Source: Caldilineaceae bacterium (GTDB lineage Bacteria > Chloroflexota > Anaerolineae > Caldilineales > Caldilineaceae). From it: a stretch of 64,000 bases of DNA. This document shows, in pieces, positions 8,482 to 18,068 of this stretch. Position 1 is the first letter of the stretch. Each line of letters starts with the position of its first letter. The notes below the pieces were generated by a model. The model saw nothing but the letters and a program-made list of their open reading frames with translations, did not search any database and had not been told where the DNA came from. The stretch is taken from assembly GCA_026708085.1 (NCBI GenBank), contig JAPOVP010000028.1:1-64000 (forward strand), in the 5' to 3' direction. Made by a program: the position numbers and the translations under genes.

Positions 8482-9759
8482 TCAACTCTTCACCTTCTGC
8501 GTCCTCGGCAAAAGTGAGTAGTCGGCCCCCTGTACCCGGACGAGCAGGAAAAGCGCACCCACAAGCAACATGCCCGTAAGCAGCCAGACCAGACCGCTGT
8601 ACCCAAATCCGGCGATCAGCAGTCCCCCCAGCACCGGCCCCGCCACTTTGCCGCCGTTCTTCAGCGAACCGGCTAGACCCATCCCGGCTCCAACCTTTCC
8701 CGTCGGCACCTGCTCCGCGATCAACGCAACCGTGGCCGGGAAAATCAGAGCCTGGGCTGCACCCATCACCGCAGCCACGGCCAGCAGGCCCGCAGTACCC
8801 CCCGCCACCAGAAGAAACGGAAGGGTGACCGCGAGGCAGAACATCCCCAGCGACACCGCCTTGAGATGGCCGATTCGGTCTCCTAGCCTGCCGCCCCATG
8901 GCTTCAACACAATGAGCGCGCCCTCTTGTGCGCTGAAGAACAGGCCTATCTCCACGGTAGAATATCCGGCTGTCAGCGCGTAAATCGGCAAAAAGGCCTT
9001 GATGACGTAGGTCACGACAAAAACGGCCGCCTCCAGAGCGCCCGAAAGCCAGACCGCGGGCGTACCCAACAGCGCCGCCTCCCGCCTGACAAGCCCTCTT
9101 AGAGTGCGGACCCCAACAGCCGCTCCTCCCGCCCCTTCATTGTTCGCCTTGAAACCGGCCGTTGCCGTCTCTGGCAAGCTCGGCCCGTCGCCGCCCATCC
9201 ACAGCACCGGAACAAACGCAGCCATGCTCAGCACGCCGATGAGCGTGAAGACCGCGACCGGCTCCAGCGACAGCAACAGCCAGCCCGCCACCGCCGGCCC
9301 GACCAGGTAGCCCCCACTGCGCGCCATGCCGAACCACCCAAGCTGCTCTGCCTTGTGCTTGCCCCCGCGCTCCGCCACATACGCCACGGTCACAGGTCCG
9401 TAGATTGCCGTCGCCGTGCCGTGCAGCAACCGGATGACGATAAGCTGCCCGGGCGTCTCGATCACAGAATAGAGAAAGGGCACACCTGCGAAGATCAGCG
9501 TGCCGATCAGAAGCCACAATCTCCTGCCCATACGGTCCGAGAGCAGGCCGAACAACGGCTTAGTCGCCATCCCCGTCAGCGTCGAGACCGAAACGATCAA
9601 CCCCAGCAGCGCGTCCGACGCCCCCAGCGACGCCGCAAATATAGGCAGCAGGGGCGTCTTGCCCATCTGGTAGGCGCTGCGTACGATAAAATCTGCAAAA
9701 GAAATCTTCAAGAGCGCAGGAGACCCTGCGCTCTTTGTTACTGCCAGTGGGACACGCAT
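8482..9759 (-). CDS. MFS transporter, multidrug/metabolite efflux type
   Basis: 425-residue major facilitator with about 12 hydrophobic segments. The first-half loop is GLLSDRMGRRLW (near residue 74) and the second-half counterpart is GGRLGDRIGHLK (near 290). Helix 4 has VIRLLHGTATAIYGPVTVAYVAE, in the style of drug-efflux MFS proteins. A soluble central linker (residues about 195-230) separates the two six-helix halves. It begins seven bases after the stop of the large Asp-box protein gene on the same strand, so the two are probably co-transcribed. Substrate unknown. Its end faces the other MFS gene tail to tail. Confidence 0.85.
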   Translation of the reverse strand: MRVPLAVTKSAGSPALLKISFADFIVRSAYQMGKTPLLPIFAASLGASDALLGLIVSVSTLTGMATKPLFGLLSDRMGRRLWLLIGTLIFAGVPFLYSVIETPGQLIVIRLLHGTATAIYGPVTVAYVAERGGKHKAEQLGWFGMARSGGYLVGPAVAGWLLLSLEPVAVFTLIGVLSMAAFVPVLWMGGDGPSLPETATAGFKANNEGAGGAAVGVRTLRGLVRREAALLGTPAVWLSGALEAAVFVVTYVIKAFLPIYALTAGYSTVEIGLFFSAQEGALIVLKPWGGRLGDRIGHLKAVSLGMFCLAVTLPFLLVAGGTAGLLAVAAVMGAAQALIFPATVALIAEQVPTGKVGAGMGLAGSLKNGGKVAGPVLGGLLIAGFGYSGLVWLLTGMLLVGALFLLVRVQGADYSLLPRTQKVKS

Positions 9760-9766
9760 CGAGACC

Positions 9767-12700
9767 CTAGACCACTACCGGAGGCACATCTGCCGCCTGC
9801 ACCGCCGCGTTGAAGTCGGCTACACTCTCACCCAAAATCGACTCAAGTTTGTCAAACTCTGCATCGATCTTCGTGCTCAGTTCACCAAAGACGTCATACG
9901 TCTGCTTTGTCGGGGCATCGTCAGCCGCGGAAACTACGCTGATGAGATTGTGCAGCCTGGCGTTGAGCATCGTCTGCAGTCGCAGCCGGTCGAACGCCAC
10001 CTTGGCTTCGGGTTGAACCAGCTGAGCTTCCACCTCTCCCAACTGTTCTCCAATCTGCTCTGCCCTCTCCTTGACCGCCGACTTCGTCTGTTCGTCGGCC
10101 TCGCTCTCCCCAACCATCTCGGCCATAGCCGTCACGCGTTCTCGCGCCTTGCGCAGCCGCTTAACCGCCTGGTGTGTCTCGGTAAGCTTCGCGTTCACCT
10201 CCTGCCACAGGTCGAACTGGGCCTGCATCGACGCCTCGCTTCGATCCAACTTGGGATCGATGTAGATTTCAAACGATTCGGTCTGGCTCTCCCCGTCTAC
10301 GGTCAGGCGCACCTGGTAGGTCCCTGGTGGCGCCATCGCCCCTGTGACACTCTTCTCCGTAAACGGGTCGCCCGGCAGCTGTTCGGCGTCGGCATAACGC
10401 ATATTCCACACAAATCGGTTGAGACCTGCGTTGGTTGGAATGTACTGAATGGAGGGAGTTTCCTCCTTCTCCTTTTCCATCTCCTCCTTCGCCGGTTTGG
10501 GGCCGTACGACCGGATCTCTTTGCCAGCCGCATCCAGAAATGTCAGGCTGACGTTCTCCGCGTTGCTCGGAAGCGTGTAGTAGACGATCGCGCCGTGGGG
10601 AGGATTCTCGCCTCCGTCGAGGACCCGACGCGTACTCCCGCCGGTGTCATCCTCTTCGTCCCGGAAAGTAATCAGCTGCCCAAAAGCAAGCGCATAGTTG
10701 CGCGCATCGCCTCGCGATCCGCTGACCGTCCACGGCAGCCAGCGTCGCAGCGTTCCCCGCGGCGTGAACAGCCGCGACCCGCCTTCCTCGGATTCCTCCA
10801 AAGAGCTGACCTGCCGCAGCGGTGTAAGATCGTCCAGGATCCAGAAGGAGCGGCCATGCGTGGCTACCACCAGGTCCCCGTCCTTGACAGTCATGTCATA
10901 GACCGGCGCCACCGGCAGATTCCCCGGTATCCTCTGCCACGACCCGCCGTCGTCGAACGAGACGAACACGCCCGACTCGGTACCCGCGTACAGCAGCCCC
11001 TCCCGCTCCGGATCCGCCCGCAACATGCGCGTGATCTCATTCTGCGGGAAGCTGCCATCGAGCCGCTGCCAGCTCTGCCCCAGGTCGGTCGTCTTGAACA
11101 GATAGGGGCTGTAGTCGTCCAGCTTGTAGCGCGTCGCCGCCACATAGACAGTTGACGCATCGTGCGCGCTCGGCTCGATGACCGTCACGAGGCTCCATTC
11201 GGGCATGTCCGGCGGCGTGACGTTGCGCCAGCTGTCGCCTCCGTCCTCGCTGATATGAATCAGGCCGTCATCGCTTCCCGCCCAGAAAAGACCCCTCTGG
11301 TGAGCGGACTCGATGAACGTTGAAATCGTACAATAGTGCTCTGCCCCGCTCGTATCCAGAGTCAGGGGGCCGCCCGATGCCTCCAGCTTGCTCTCGTCGT
11401 TCCGCGTCAAATCCGGGCTGAGAATCTCCCACGAGCTGCCCTCGTCCGTCGTGCGAAATACGTGATTCCCGCACGTATACAGCACATTGGTGTCGTGAGG
11501 ACTGAATAGGATCGGGAAAGTCCACGGGAAGCGGTACTTCATCTCCTTAGGCCCGAATCCGCTGAACGGCTCCGGCCACACCGTTACCAGGCGAATCTGC
11601 TTCGTGCGGTGGTCGTACCGTTGCAACGCGCCCCCGCCGCCGGGTGACGAGCCGACCGCCCCGACGTATACGATATCGGAATCGTCAGGCTTAACGGCAA
11701 TGTACCCGCTCTCGCCCGTGCCAGCCGGGTAGCAATCACCCCAGGGAATCGCCCCCTTCTCCGTCGCGCTCGGCACGGCAATGCTGGAATTGTCCTGCTG
11801 TGTGCCGTAAACATGATAGGGCTGCTGGTTGTCCACGTCCAGATGGTAGTACTGGCCCGTGAGCTGGTTGTAGATCGTGCTCCAAGTCTCGCCGCCATTG
11901 AAGCTGACACAGGCCCCGCCGTCGTTTCCGTTGATCATCCGCTGCGGGTCGGCCGGGTCGATCCACAGATCATGATTATCCCCGTGCGGCGTCGTGATCT
12001 CGCCCCACTCCTTGCCCCCGTCAATGCTCTTCCACATCTTCAGATTGTTGACGTAGACGGTGTCGGGGTCCTGCGGGTCGGCAAAAATGTGCAGGTAGTA
12101 CCACGGCCGGTTCAACAGGTCCTGGTTGTTCGTCAGATGATCCCAGCTAGCTCCGCGGTCATCTGAACGGTAAACGCCCGACTTTTCTCCCTCCGCCTCC
12201 ACGATCGCCCAGACGCGGCTGGGCTTGGCAGGTGAAACCGAGATACCAATCTTCCCCAAAATCCCCTCCTGCGGCAGCCCGGGATTTCGGCTGATATCAG
12301 TCCAGCTGTCTCCGCCGTCCGTCGACTTCCACAGCCCGCTGTCCGGCCCGCCGCTGACAAGCTCCCAGAAGTGGCGATGCACCTGCCAGATCGAAGCGTA
12401 GACGATTCGCGGATTGGTTACGTCTAGCGTCAGGTCCACGCCGCCCGCCCCATTGCTCACGTGGAGCACCCGCTCCCAGGTTTCGCCCCCGTCCGTGGAC
12501 CGGTAAACCCCTCGCTCATCGTTCGGCCCGAACGCATGGCCCAGCGCAGCCACGTAGACGATATCGGGGTTCTGCGGGTGAATTCGAATCTCACCGATAT
12601 GATGGCTGTCGCGCAGCCCTACGTTCTTCCACGTCTCCCCGCCGTCGGTGGACTTGTATACGCCGTCCCCCCAGCTCACGTCCAGCCGGATCGTCGACTC

Positions 12701-12961
12701 GCCGGTCCCCGCGTAGATGACATTCGGGTCCGCTTCGGATATGGCAATTGCCCCCACCGAGGAAACGTCAAACTGCCCGTCCGTAATGTTCTCCCAGTAA
12801 GTTCCGCCGTCCACCGTCTTCCACACCCCGCCCGCAACCGCACCGAAATAAAAGACGTTGCTCTTCGTCGGGTGTCCTGCAACCGCGACTACGCGTCCAC
12901 CGCGCGGCGGACCGATGCAACGAAACTTTAGAGCATCCCAGGCCGAAGGTTCAGTTTTCAT
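9767..12961 (-). CDS. Large Asp-box (sortilin/BNR-like) beta-propeller protein
   Basis: 1064-residue protein built of sialidase-type Asp boxes (consensus SxDxGxxW). I count about ten, for example KSTDGGETWKN, RSTDGGETWER, KSTDGGDSWTD, RSDDRGASWDH, RTTDEGSSWEI and ISEDGGDSWRN, spread over residues 30-680; these build one or two beta-propellers as in VPS10/sortilin and xyloglucanase-like proteins. After residue ~700 comes a beta-rich region, then a helical, charged segment (about 900-1040). The ATG at 12961 has purine-rich AGAGAGAAGAGAG upstream. I see no signal peptide, which is odd because many relatives are exported. No catalytic site is identifiable, so binding or structural roles are as likely as glycosidase activity. 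It sits 7 bases upstream of an MFS gene. Confidence 0.75.
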   Translation of the reverse strand: MKTEPSAWDALKFRCIGPPRGGRVVAVAGHPTKSNVFYFGAVAGGVWKTVDGGTYWENITDGQFDVSSVGAIAISEADPNVIYAGTGESTIRLDVSWGDGVYKSTDGGETWKNVGLRDSHHIGEIRIHPQNPDIVYVAALGHAFGPNDERGVYRSTDGGETWERVLHVSNGAGGVDLTLDVTNPRIVYASIWQVHRHFWELVSGGPDSGLWKSTDGGDSWTDISRNPGLPQEGILGKIGISVSPAKPSRVWAIVEAEGEKSGVYRSDDRGASWDHLTNNQDLLNRPWYYLHIFADPQDPDTVYVNNLKMWKSIDGGKEWGEITTPHGDNHDLWIDPADPQRMINGNDGGACVSFNGGETWSTIYNQLTGQYYHLDVDNQQPYHVYGTQQDNSSIAVPSATEKGAIPWGDCYPAGTGESGYIAVKPDDSDIVYVGAVGSSPGGGGALQRYDHRTKQIRLVTVWPEPFSGFGPKEMKYRFPWTFPILFSPHDTNVLYTCGNHVFRTTDEGSSWEILSPDLTRNDESKLEASGGPLTLDTSGAEHYCTISTFIESAHQRGLFWAGSDDGLIHISEDGGDSWRNVTPPDMPEWSLVTVIEPSAHDASTVYVAATRYKLDDYSPYLFKTTDLGQSWQRLDGSFPQNEITRMLRADPEREGLLYAGTESGVFVSFDDGGSWQRIPGNLPVAPVYDMTVKDGDLVVATHGRSFWILDDLTPLRQVSSLEESEEGGSRLFTPRGTLRRWLPWTVSGSRGDARNYALAFGQLITFRDEEDDTGGSTRRVLDGGENPPHGAIVYYTLPSNAENVSLTFLDAAGKEIRSYGPKPAKEEMEKEKEETPSIQYIPTNAGLNRFVWNMRYADAEQLPGDPFTEKSVTGAMAPPGTYQVRLTVDGESQTESFEIYIDPKLDRSEASMQAQFDLWQEVNAKLTETHQAVKRLRKARERVTAMAEMVGESEADEQTKSAVKERAEQIGEQLGEVEAQLVQPEAKVAFDRLRLQTMLNARLHNLISVVSAADDAPTKQTYDVFGELSTKIDAEFDKLESILGESVADFNAAVQAADVPPVVV

Positions 12962-13399
12962 CTCTCTTCTCTCTCTGTGAAATTTAAGGCTATATTGAAA
13001 TCGCACCCGATTTCAGCGAGGGTGCGGTTCTGGACAGGGAAATGAGTAGGTGCCGGGTCAGAGCCGGGCTATCCGCTCACCGGGTGGCTGGCGCTATCGC
13101 TCACTCGGTTGCACGCATTCGACCCCGACCGACGAGGAAGTGAACACCGGGACCTTACCTTCAAAGTAGGTCCGGAGCCCGTGTGCTGGTACTTCTGCCA
13201 CGAGTACTCAAGTGGGAAGCCGGTAATTCGCAAAGCGCGCATATCCTACCCGATTCCGACGCCTTGGTCAAGACCAATCGGCACAATGGGTTCAGTTCAA
13301 AGTGAGTGCGAACCTTCATGCGACTCCTCCAGCAACGAAACCAAAGCAATTCACCACTCTATTCTTAGACCGATGTAGCGGCCGTCTCTCACCACTGGC
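12962..13399. other. Intergenic, nothing recognised
   Basis: Upstream flank of the Asp-box gene. Short open frames exist on both strands but none resembles a known family, and no hairpin or promoter stands out. The dispersed repeat begins at its right-hand edge. Confidence 0.5.
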
Positions 13400-13615
13400 C
13401 ACTAACAACTGACCACTGCTCTTCTGGGCGGTCGGGCCTATTCGGCCCTCCCTTGTGCGGGGGCTCCGCCCCCGCAACGCCCCCTCTCCTACAACATGCC
13501 TCGCCGACCTGGTGTCTCCATTCGTAACAGGTGCCATGCCGAAGGAGCTCAGCCAGACCACGTCTCGCCCGTCCCATCAAATCTCCGTAGGTGCCGACCT
13601 TGTGCCTGCCCTCTC
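13400..13615. repeat. Dispersed two-hairpin repeat, copy B (fullest copy)
   Basis: It starts with ACTGACCACTG-like short repeats (13391-13418), then a first hairpin GGGCC-TATTC-GGCCC (13434-13448) and a second, perfect hairpin GCGGGGGC-TCC-GCCCCCGC (13457-13475). A CAACGCCCCCTCTCC block follows, with a ~120-base tail shared with copy A. Copy C (29104-29202) shares the first ~95 bases. It lies between genes and no frame is conserved. The rest of the gap to 13876 shows no gene. Confidence 0.8.
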
Positions 13616-13876
13616 ACCCGCCCCAACTGACGGATTCCACCGTACGGCTAGGCCTGGCGACTTCACTGCGTCTCGCCCAAAGACGGTAAACAGTTAAAGC
13701 CACCGCCGGCACGATTCCCACGCCAGACTGCCTCCATCCCCAATCTGGGATGCACCCACCAAGTCCCGCTACTTGCAATCAAAGTCCGACTAACGCGACA
13801 ATAGGTGCGGCACGTTCCCAAAAGACGGCAACCGCCGTGATTACCACAACTCACCCATCAGTCGAAGGATAACACC

Positions 13877-14842
13877 ATGCCTCTACTCTTTGATATGTCC
13901 CTGGACAAGCTCCCTTCCTACCAGGGCACCAACCCGCGACCCTCCGACTTCGACGAGTATTGGGATGCCGGTCTCGCCGAACTCGCCGCAACCGACCCAG
14001 ATGTGGAGCTGGTTCCTGCAGACTTCCAGGCCCCCTACGCCGAATGCTCCCACCTCTATTTCACGGGGACACGCGGCGCTCGCGTCCATGCCAAGCTGCT
14101 GCGTCCCCGAGACGCCCAGGAGCCCCATCCGGCTGTGCTTATGTTCCACGGCTACAGCGGCAACGCCGGCGACTGGCAGAGCAAGCTTGGCTTTGTCGCC
14201 GCCGGATTCACCGTCGCCGCCATGGATTGCCGCGGCCAGGGTGGCGGAAAGTCAATCGATGTCGGCGGCGTCCCGGGCTGGACTCTGCGCGGGCACATCG
14301 TACGCGGCCTCGCCGGCGAACCCGAGGACCTCCTCTACCGCCACACCTTCCTCGATACCGCCCGCCTTGCCCAAATCGTGATGGACATGGATGACGTAGA
14401 CGCCGAACGCGTCGGCGCTACCGGCGGCAGCCAGGGCGGCGGCCTTACCCTGGCCTGCGTCTCACTTGAACCGCGCGTAAAACGCGCCGCTCCCATCTTC
14501 CCCTTCCTCTGCGACTATAAACGCGTCTGGGACCTCGATATGGACCAGAACGCCTACGCCGAGCTGCGTGAGTGGTTCCGCAACTTCGACCCCCGCCACG
14601 AACGCGAAGAAGAGGTGTTTACTCGCCTCGGCTACATCGATGTCCAGCACCTTGCCTCAAGAATCCAGGCCGAAGTGCTGATGGGCGTCGGTCTCATGGA
14701 CCAGGTCTGCCCGCCGTCTACCCAGTACGCCGCCTTCAACAAGATCGGCTCACCCAAACGGACCGTCATCTACCCCGACTTCGGCCACGAAAAACTGCCC
14801 GACTTCGACGACATGATCTTTCAGTGGATGCTCGAAATGTAG
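13877..14842 (+). CDS. Acetylxylan esterase / cephalosporin-C deacetylase family hydrolase
   Basis: 321-residue alpha/beta hydrolase of the AXE1 family (PF05448, carbohydrate esterase 7 type), which removes acetyl groups from xylan, xylo-oligosaccharides and related esters. The triad is visible as Ser185 (GGSQGG), Asp275 (GLMDQVCPP) and His304 (FGHEKL); the oxyanion-region RGQGG is at 119-123 and the N-terminal DFDEYWD typical of the family is at 24-30. No signal peptide, so it acts in the cytoplasm on imported oligosaccharides. AAGGAT precedes the ATG. Its stop is ten bases from the convergent uxuA-like gene; together with the sulfatase and sugar-acid enzymes it forms a carbohydrate-use neighbourhood. 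Confidence 0.9.
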   Translation: MPLLFDMSLDKLPSYQGTNPRPSDFDEYWDAGLAELAATDPDVELVPADFQAPYAECSHLYFTGTRGARVHAKLLRPRDAQEPHPAVLMFHGYSGNAGDWQSKLGFVAAGFTVAAMDCRGQGGGKSIDVGGVPGWTLRGHIVRGLAGEPEDLLYRHTFLDTARLAQIVMDMDDVDAERVGATGGSQGGGLTLACVSLEPRVKRAAPIFPFLCDYKRVWDLDMDQNAYAELREWFRNFDPRHEREEEVFTRLGYIDVQHLASRIQAEVLMGVGLMDQVCPPSTQYAAFNKIGSPKRTVIYPDFGHEKLPDFDDMIFQWMLEM

Positions 14843-14852
14843 GGGCAGAAGG

Positions 14853-15833
14853 CTAAGCCGCGTAGACTGCCTGCCGCAGGCCGCGTATGTAGCCGATTGC
14901 GTACAACCTGCCAATCGAGGAGTAACCGGCCTCCTCGTTGCTGTCGCCCTCCATCGTCGGCACATGATCGGGCCGCAGCACGCCGCTGAAGCCAATCTCG
15001 CGATAGGCTTCCATGCACGCGAGCATATCTGTCTTCCCGTTGTCGTGAAAGGTCTCGTTGAACTTCTCCGGCACACCCTTCACGTCGCGGAAATGTACGA
15101 AATAGATCCTGTCCTGGGCGCCGAAGTGCCGGATCACCTCGGGCAGGTCCTCGGTCATTAGCGTAAAGTTGCCCTGGCACAGGCAGATGCCATTGGCCGG
15201 GCTCGGTACCAGGTCGATCAGGCGCTGGAAATTCTCGACACTGCGCATGATTCTGCCCAGTCCCCGGATCGGTGACAGCGGGGGGTCGTCGGGATGCATC
15301 GCCATCTTCACCCCGGCTTCCTCCGCCACCGGCACCACCGCCTCCAGAAAGTACTTCAAGTTGTCCCACAGCTGCTCTTCGTTGACCTCACCGTGTTCTG
15401 TAAGTGGCGCTTCTCGCATCACGTCGTAGTCGAATCCTGTCACCAGCGCCCCGCCACGCTCCGGTATGGTCGTCGCCGTCCGCATCCAGCCGAAAATAGG
15501 CATCCACTCGCTGCACCAGACTGGAATGCCCAGTCTGCCCATGTTGCGCAACAGCTCGCAAACCGTCTCAATCTCCTCGTCGCGCCCCGGCAATCCCAGC
15601 TTCGCCTTGTCCAGCGGCGGGCGGCTCTCCAGCACCTCCAGCCGAAAACCGGCATTCTCGTAGGCGCTCTTCACCCGCGCCAGGCTCATGAATCCCCATG
15701 GCTTCATGTCCGGGTCCGGGTGATCCATCGTGGACATATCCATCGCCCCCACCGCATAGTTTACGCCGCACTGTTTGACGAGCGTCCATAGTGGCGATGG
15801 TTGTGGTGGCAGCATCTCAGCGATTCGAATCAT
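14853..15833 (-). CDS. uxuA: Mannonate dehydratase
   Basis: 326-residue TIM-barrel enzyme of the UxuA family, which dehydrates D-mannonate to 2-keto-3-deoxygluconate in hexuronate breakdown. Family signatures are clear: MAMHPDDPP, LCQGNF, YFVHFRDVKG, DNGKTDM and RPDHVPTMEGD, covering the metal-binding Cys/His/Asp positions in the C-terminal half. It is shorter than the ~390-residue enterobacterial enzyme but near the lengths of other bacterial UxuA proteins. AAGGAAC lies seven bases ahead of the ATG at 15833. It points away from the msrA-amidohydrolase-sulfatase run and, with the enolase-superfamily dehydratase at 19535, suggests uronic-acid catabolism. Confidence 0.88.
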   Translation of the reverse strand: MIRIAEMLPPQPSPLWTLVKQCGVNYAVGAMDMSTMDHPDPDMKPWGFMSLARVKSAYENAGFRLEVLESRPPLDKAKLGLPGRDEEIETVCELLRNMGRLGIPVWCSEWMPIFGWMRTATTIPERGGALVTGFDYDVMREAPLTEHGEVNEEQLWDNLKYFLEAVVPVAEEAGVKMAMHPDDPPLSPIRGLGRIMRSVENFQRLIDLVPSPANGICLCQGNFTLMTEDLPEVIRHFGAQDRIYFVHFRDVKGVPEKFNETFHDNGKTDMLACMEAYREIGFSGVLRPDHVPTMEGDSNEEAGYSSIGRLYAIGYIRGLRQAVYAA

Positions 15834-16209
15834 TGTACAGTTCCTTAGTTCAGGTTTACGTTGTCTGTGGTTGAAGAAAGGCGACTCGCGTTCCCCGTCA
15901 GGTACGGGTTAATGTCGACAGAAACATAACACAACCTTCCCACTTCGCAAGTCGGCCCGGGCAGATGTTCGGCGGGCAATTTCAGCACGGCCCGGTTGGA
16001 CTCGGTCTTCTTCTGCGGTAAGATACACGCAGTTGCCACTCCCAGTTACCAGGAACGTGAACACCGCTAAGCCATCTGCATGCGGCCAAACTACCCCGCC
16101 TGTGACTTCCTCCGACAGAAAAGGGAACGAGTCCCTGCTACCCGTATGCAACAGTCGTATTCCGGCGAATGTGCCCACCGCAGAACAGTAGAGTTTGGGA
16201 GAAGACACG
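15834..16209. other. Divergent intergenic region, no clear signals
   Basis: About 375 bases between the divergently transcribed mannonate dehydratase and msrA genes. It must hold both promoters, but no box pair stands out and I see no operator-like palindrome. A GGGAGA ribosome site for msrA is at its right end. Confidence 0.5.
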
Positions 16210-16761
16210 ATGACGAATGAAGCAAGTGCTCAGGAAACTGCCACGCTCGGAGGGGGTTGCTTCTGGTGCTTGGAACCCCTGTATGAGGAGTTGATCGGCG
16301 TAAGTCAGGTCGTATCCGGCTACGCCGGCGGCCACGTCCCCAACCCCACCTACGAGCAGGTCTGCGCAAAGACCACCGGACACGCCGAAGTGATACAGGT
16401 CACGTTCGACCCTGCAGTGGTCTCGTTTCGCGAGATTCTGGAAGTCTTCTTTACCTCCCACGATCCCACCACCCCCAATCGCCAGGGCAACGACGTGGGG
16501 CCCCAATACCGCTCCGTCATTCTCTACCACGACGAGGAGCAAAAAAGAGTATCCGAGGAGATGATCCGCGACTACGCTCCCCAGATCTGGGACGCTCCCA
16601 TCGTTACCGAACTGGTCCCTCTCGACACCTTCTACGTCGCCGAGTCTTACCATCAGAACTACTACCGCGACAACGGATTCCAGCCCTACTGCCTTTTCGT
16701 CATTCGCCCCAAAGTGAGCAAATTCCGCAAACAATGGCAGGCCAAACTGAAAGCGAGCTAG
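16210..16761 (+). CDS. msrA: Peptide-methionine (S)-S-oxide reductase MsrA
   Basis: 183-residue enzyme that reduces methionine-S-sulfoxide in oxidised proteins. The family signature GGGCFWCLEPLY carries the catalytic Cys17 (GCFW), with GVSQVVSGYAGG and the NxxTYEQVC, GHAEVIQVTFDP and QYRSVI blocks in their usual order, and YHQNYY near the C-terminus. I chose the ATG at 16210, preceded by GGGAGA, over an in-frame TTG at 16195. It is followed after five bases by the amidohydrolase gene, so it heads the operon msrA-amidohydrolase-sulfatase-dehydratase although its role in repair has no obvious link to sugar metabolism. Confidence 0.95.
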   Translation: MTNEASAQETATLGGGCFWCLEPLYEELIGVSQVVSGYAGGHVPNPTYEQVCAKTTGHAEVIQVTFDPAVVSFREILEVFFTSHDPTTPNRQGNDVGPQYRSVILYHDEEQKRVSEEMIRDYAPQIWDAPIVTELVPLDTFYVAESYHQNYYRDNGFQPYCLFVIRPKVSKFRKQWQAKLKAS

Positions 16762-16766
16762 CGCCC

Positions 16767-18068
16767 ATGCCTTCACAATCCGATATCGCCGCCTTCATTC
16801 AGCAGACCCCCCTCGTCGATACCCACGAGCACATGAAGCGTGAAGAAACCTACTTGGAAGAGAGTCCCGACATTCTTTGCCAGCTATTCCAGAACTATGT
16901 CCCTGCCGACCTGTTCGTTGCCGGTGCCACCCAAGAGGCGGTCGATAATCTGTGTGACCCGTCGGACTCTGATGTGGCCGCCCGCTTCGCCCCCATTCAA
17001 GAGGCATGGGCGAGGGTGCAGCACACCGGCTACGGCGAGGCCGTGAGCATCATCGCAAAAGATCTGTACGGCATCGATGAACTTACTCCCGATTCTATCG
17101 CCGCCGTCCAGGAAAAGAACGCCGCCCTGGTCCAGCCGGGTGAGCGACTGCGTTTGCTCCGCGATGAGGCGAATCTGGACCACATCCAGACCGATGCCAA
17201 ATCAATGACCGTCCTCCCCGACCTTTCGGGGCCCGGCTTCTTCTTCTATGACATCTCCTGGGTCGACTTCTGCTCAGGAAGGCCCAATCACGAAGAAATC
17301 GCCCAACATACCGGCCAGGAAGTATCCGACCTCCATTCACTGCAGCGTGTGATGGAGACCATCTTCGCCTCTTCCTCCTCCCCTGCCATCGCCGTCAAAA
17401 CGCAGCACGCCTACAACCGCACTCTGCGCTGGCAAGAGCGCAGCTGCGACGAGGCCGCTAAAGCCCTCGACATCTATCTGCGAGACGGCGAGGAGCTCGA
17501 CGAAGCCGCCAGGCTCTGCCTCGGTGACTGGTGCTGGGCCCGGGGCGTGGAACTGTGCATTGAGCATGATCTGCCCATGAAGATCCACACCGGCTACTAT
17601 GCCGGCCACAGCCGTATGCCGGTCGACTACATCCGCAGCGGCAACCTCTGCCCCCTGCTCGCCAAGTATCCCGACGCCCGCTTCGTCCTCATGCATATCG
17701 CCTACCCGTACACCGAAGAGCTGGTCGCCCTGGCAAAGCATTACCCAAATGTCTATGCCGACCTCTGCTGGGCCTGGAGCATCAATCCCTACAGCTCGAT
17801 GGAGTTCGTCCGCCGCTTCATCCACGCCGCTCCGGCCAACAAGCTCTTCCTTTTCGGCGGAGACACCGGCTACCCCGGCGCCGCACTCGCCTACGCCAAA
17901 CAGGCGCGCACCTGGTTCACCAGGGTCATGCAGTCGGAAATCTCCGAAGGTTTCCTCACCGAAGCCCAGGCCATCGACCTGGCCCGCCGCTACATGCGCG
18001 ACAACCAGTACGAATGTTTCCGCGCCCACGAAAAGAAGGAAACCCTACGCGCCGCCGTGGCACAATGA
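16767..18068 (+). CDS. Amidohydrolase family protein
   Basis: 433-residue metal-dependent hydrolase of the amidohydrolase-2 superfamily. The HxH motif is near the N-terminus (VDTHEHM), a possible Lys/His region is MKIHTGYYAGHSRMP (about residue 271), a second His motif is VLMHIAYP (about 309), and the C-terminal Asp is in LFGGDTGYPG (about 361). About 170 residues, including a helical insert, separate the HxH from the rest of the barrel. It is larger than the enzyme at 2976 and not its close paralogue. The last codons overlap the sulfatase start (ATGA at 18065-18068), indicating translational coupling and a shared pathway. Substrate unknown; uronate-isomerase-like or lactonase activity would suit the neighbours, but that is inference. 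Confidence 0.78.
   Translation: MPSQSDIAAFIQQTPLVDTHEHMKREETYLEESPDILCQLFQNYVPADLFVAGATQEAVDNLCDPSDSDVAARFAPIQEAWARVQHTGYGEAVSIIAKDLYGIDELTPDSIAAVQEKNAALVQPGERLRLLRDEANLDHIQTDAKSMTVLPDLSGPGFFFYDISWVDFCSGRPNHEEIAQHTGQEVSDLHSLQRVMETIFASSSSPAIAVKTQHAYNRTLRWQERSCDEAAKALDIYLRDGEELDEAARLCLGDWCWARGVELCIEHDLPMKIHTGYYAGHSRMPVDYIRSGNLCPLLAKYPDARFVLMHIAYPYTEELVALAKHYPNVYADLCWAWSINPYSSMEFVRRFIHAAPANKLFLFGGDTGYPGAALAYAKQARTWFTRVMQSEISEGFLTEAQAIDLARRYMRDNQYECFRAHEKKETLRAAVAQ

Noticed and set aside
9950-11155. 401-codon plus-strand frame inside the Asp-box gene
   Set aside because: It is antisense to a clear repeat-domain protein and has Arg/Leu/Pro-biased sequence typical of shadow frames.
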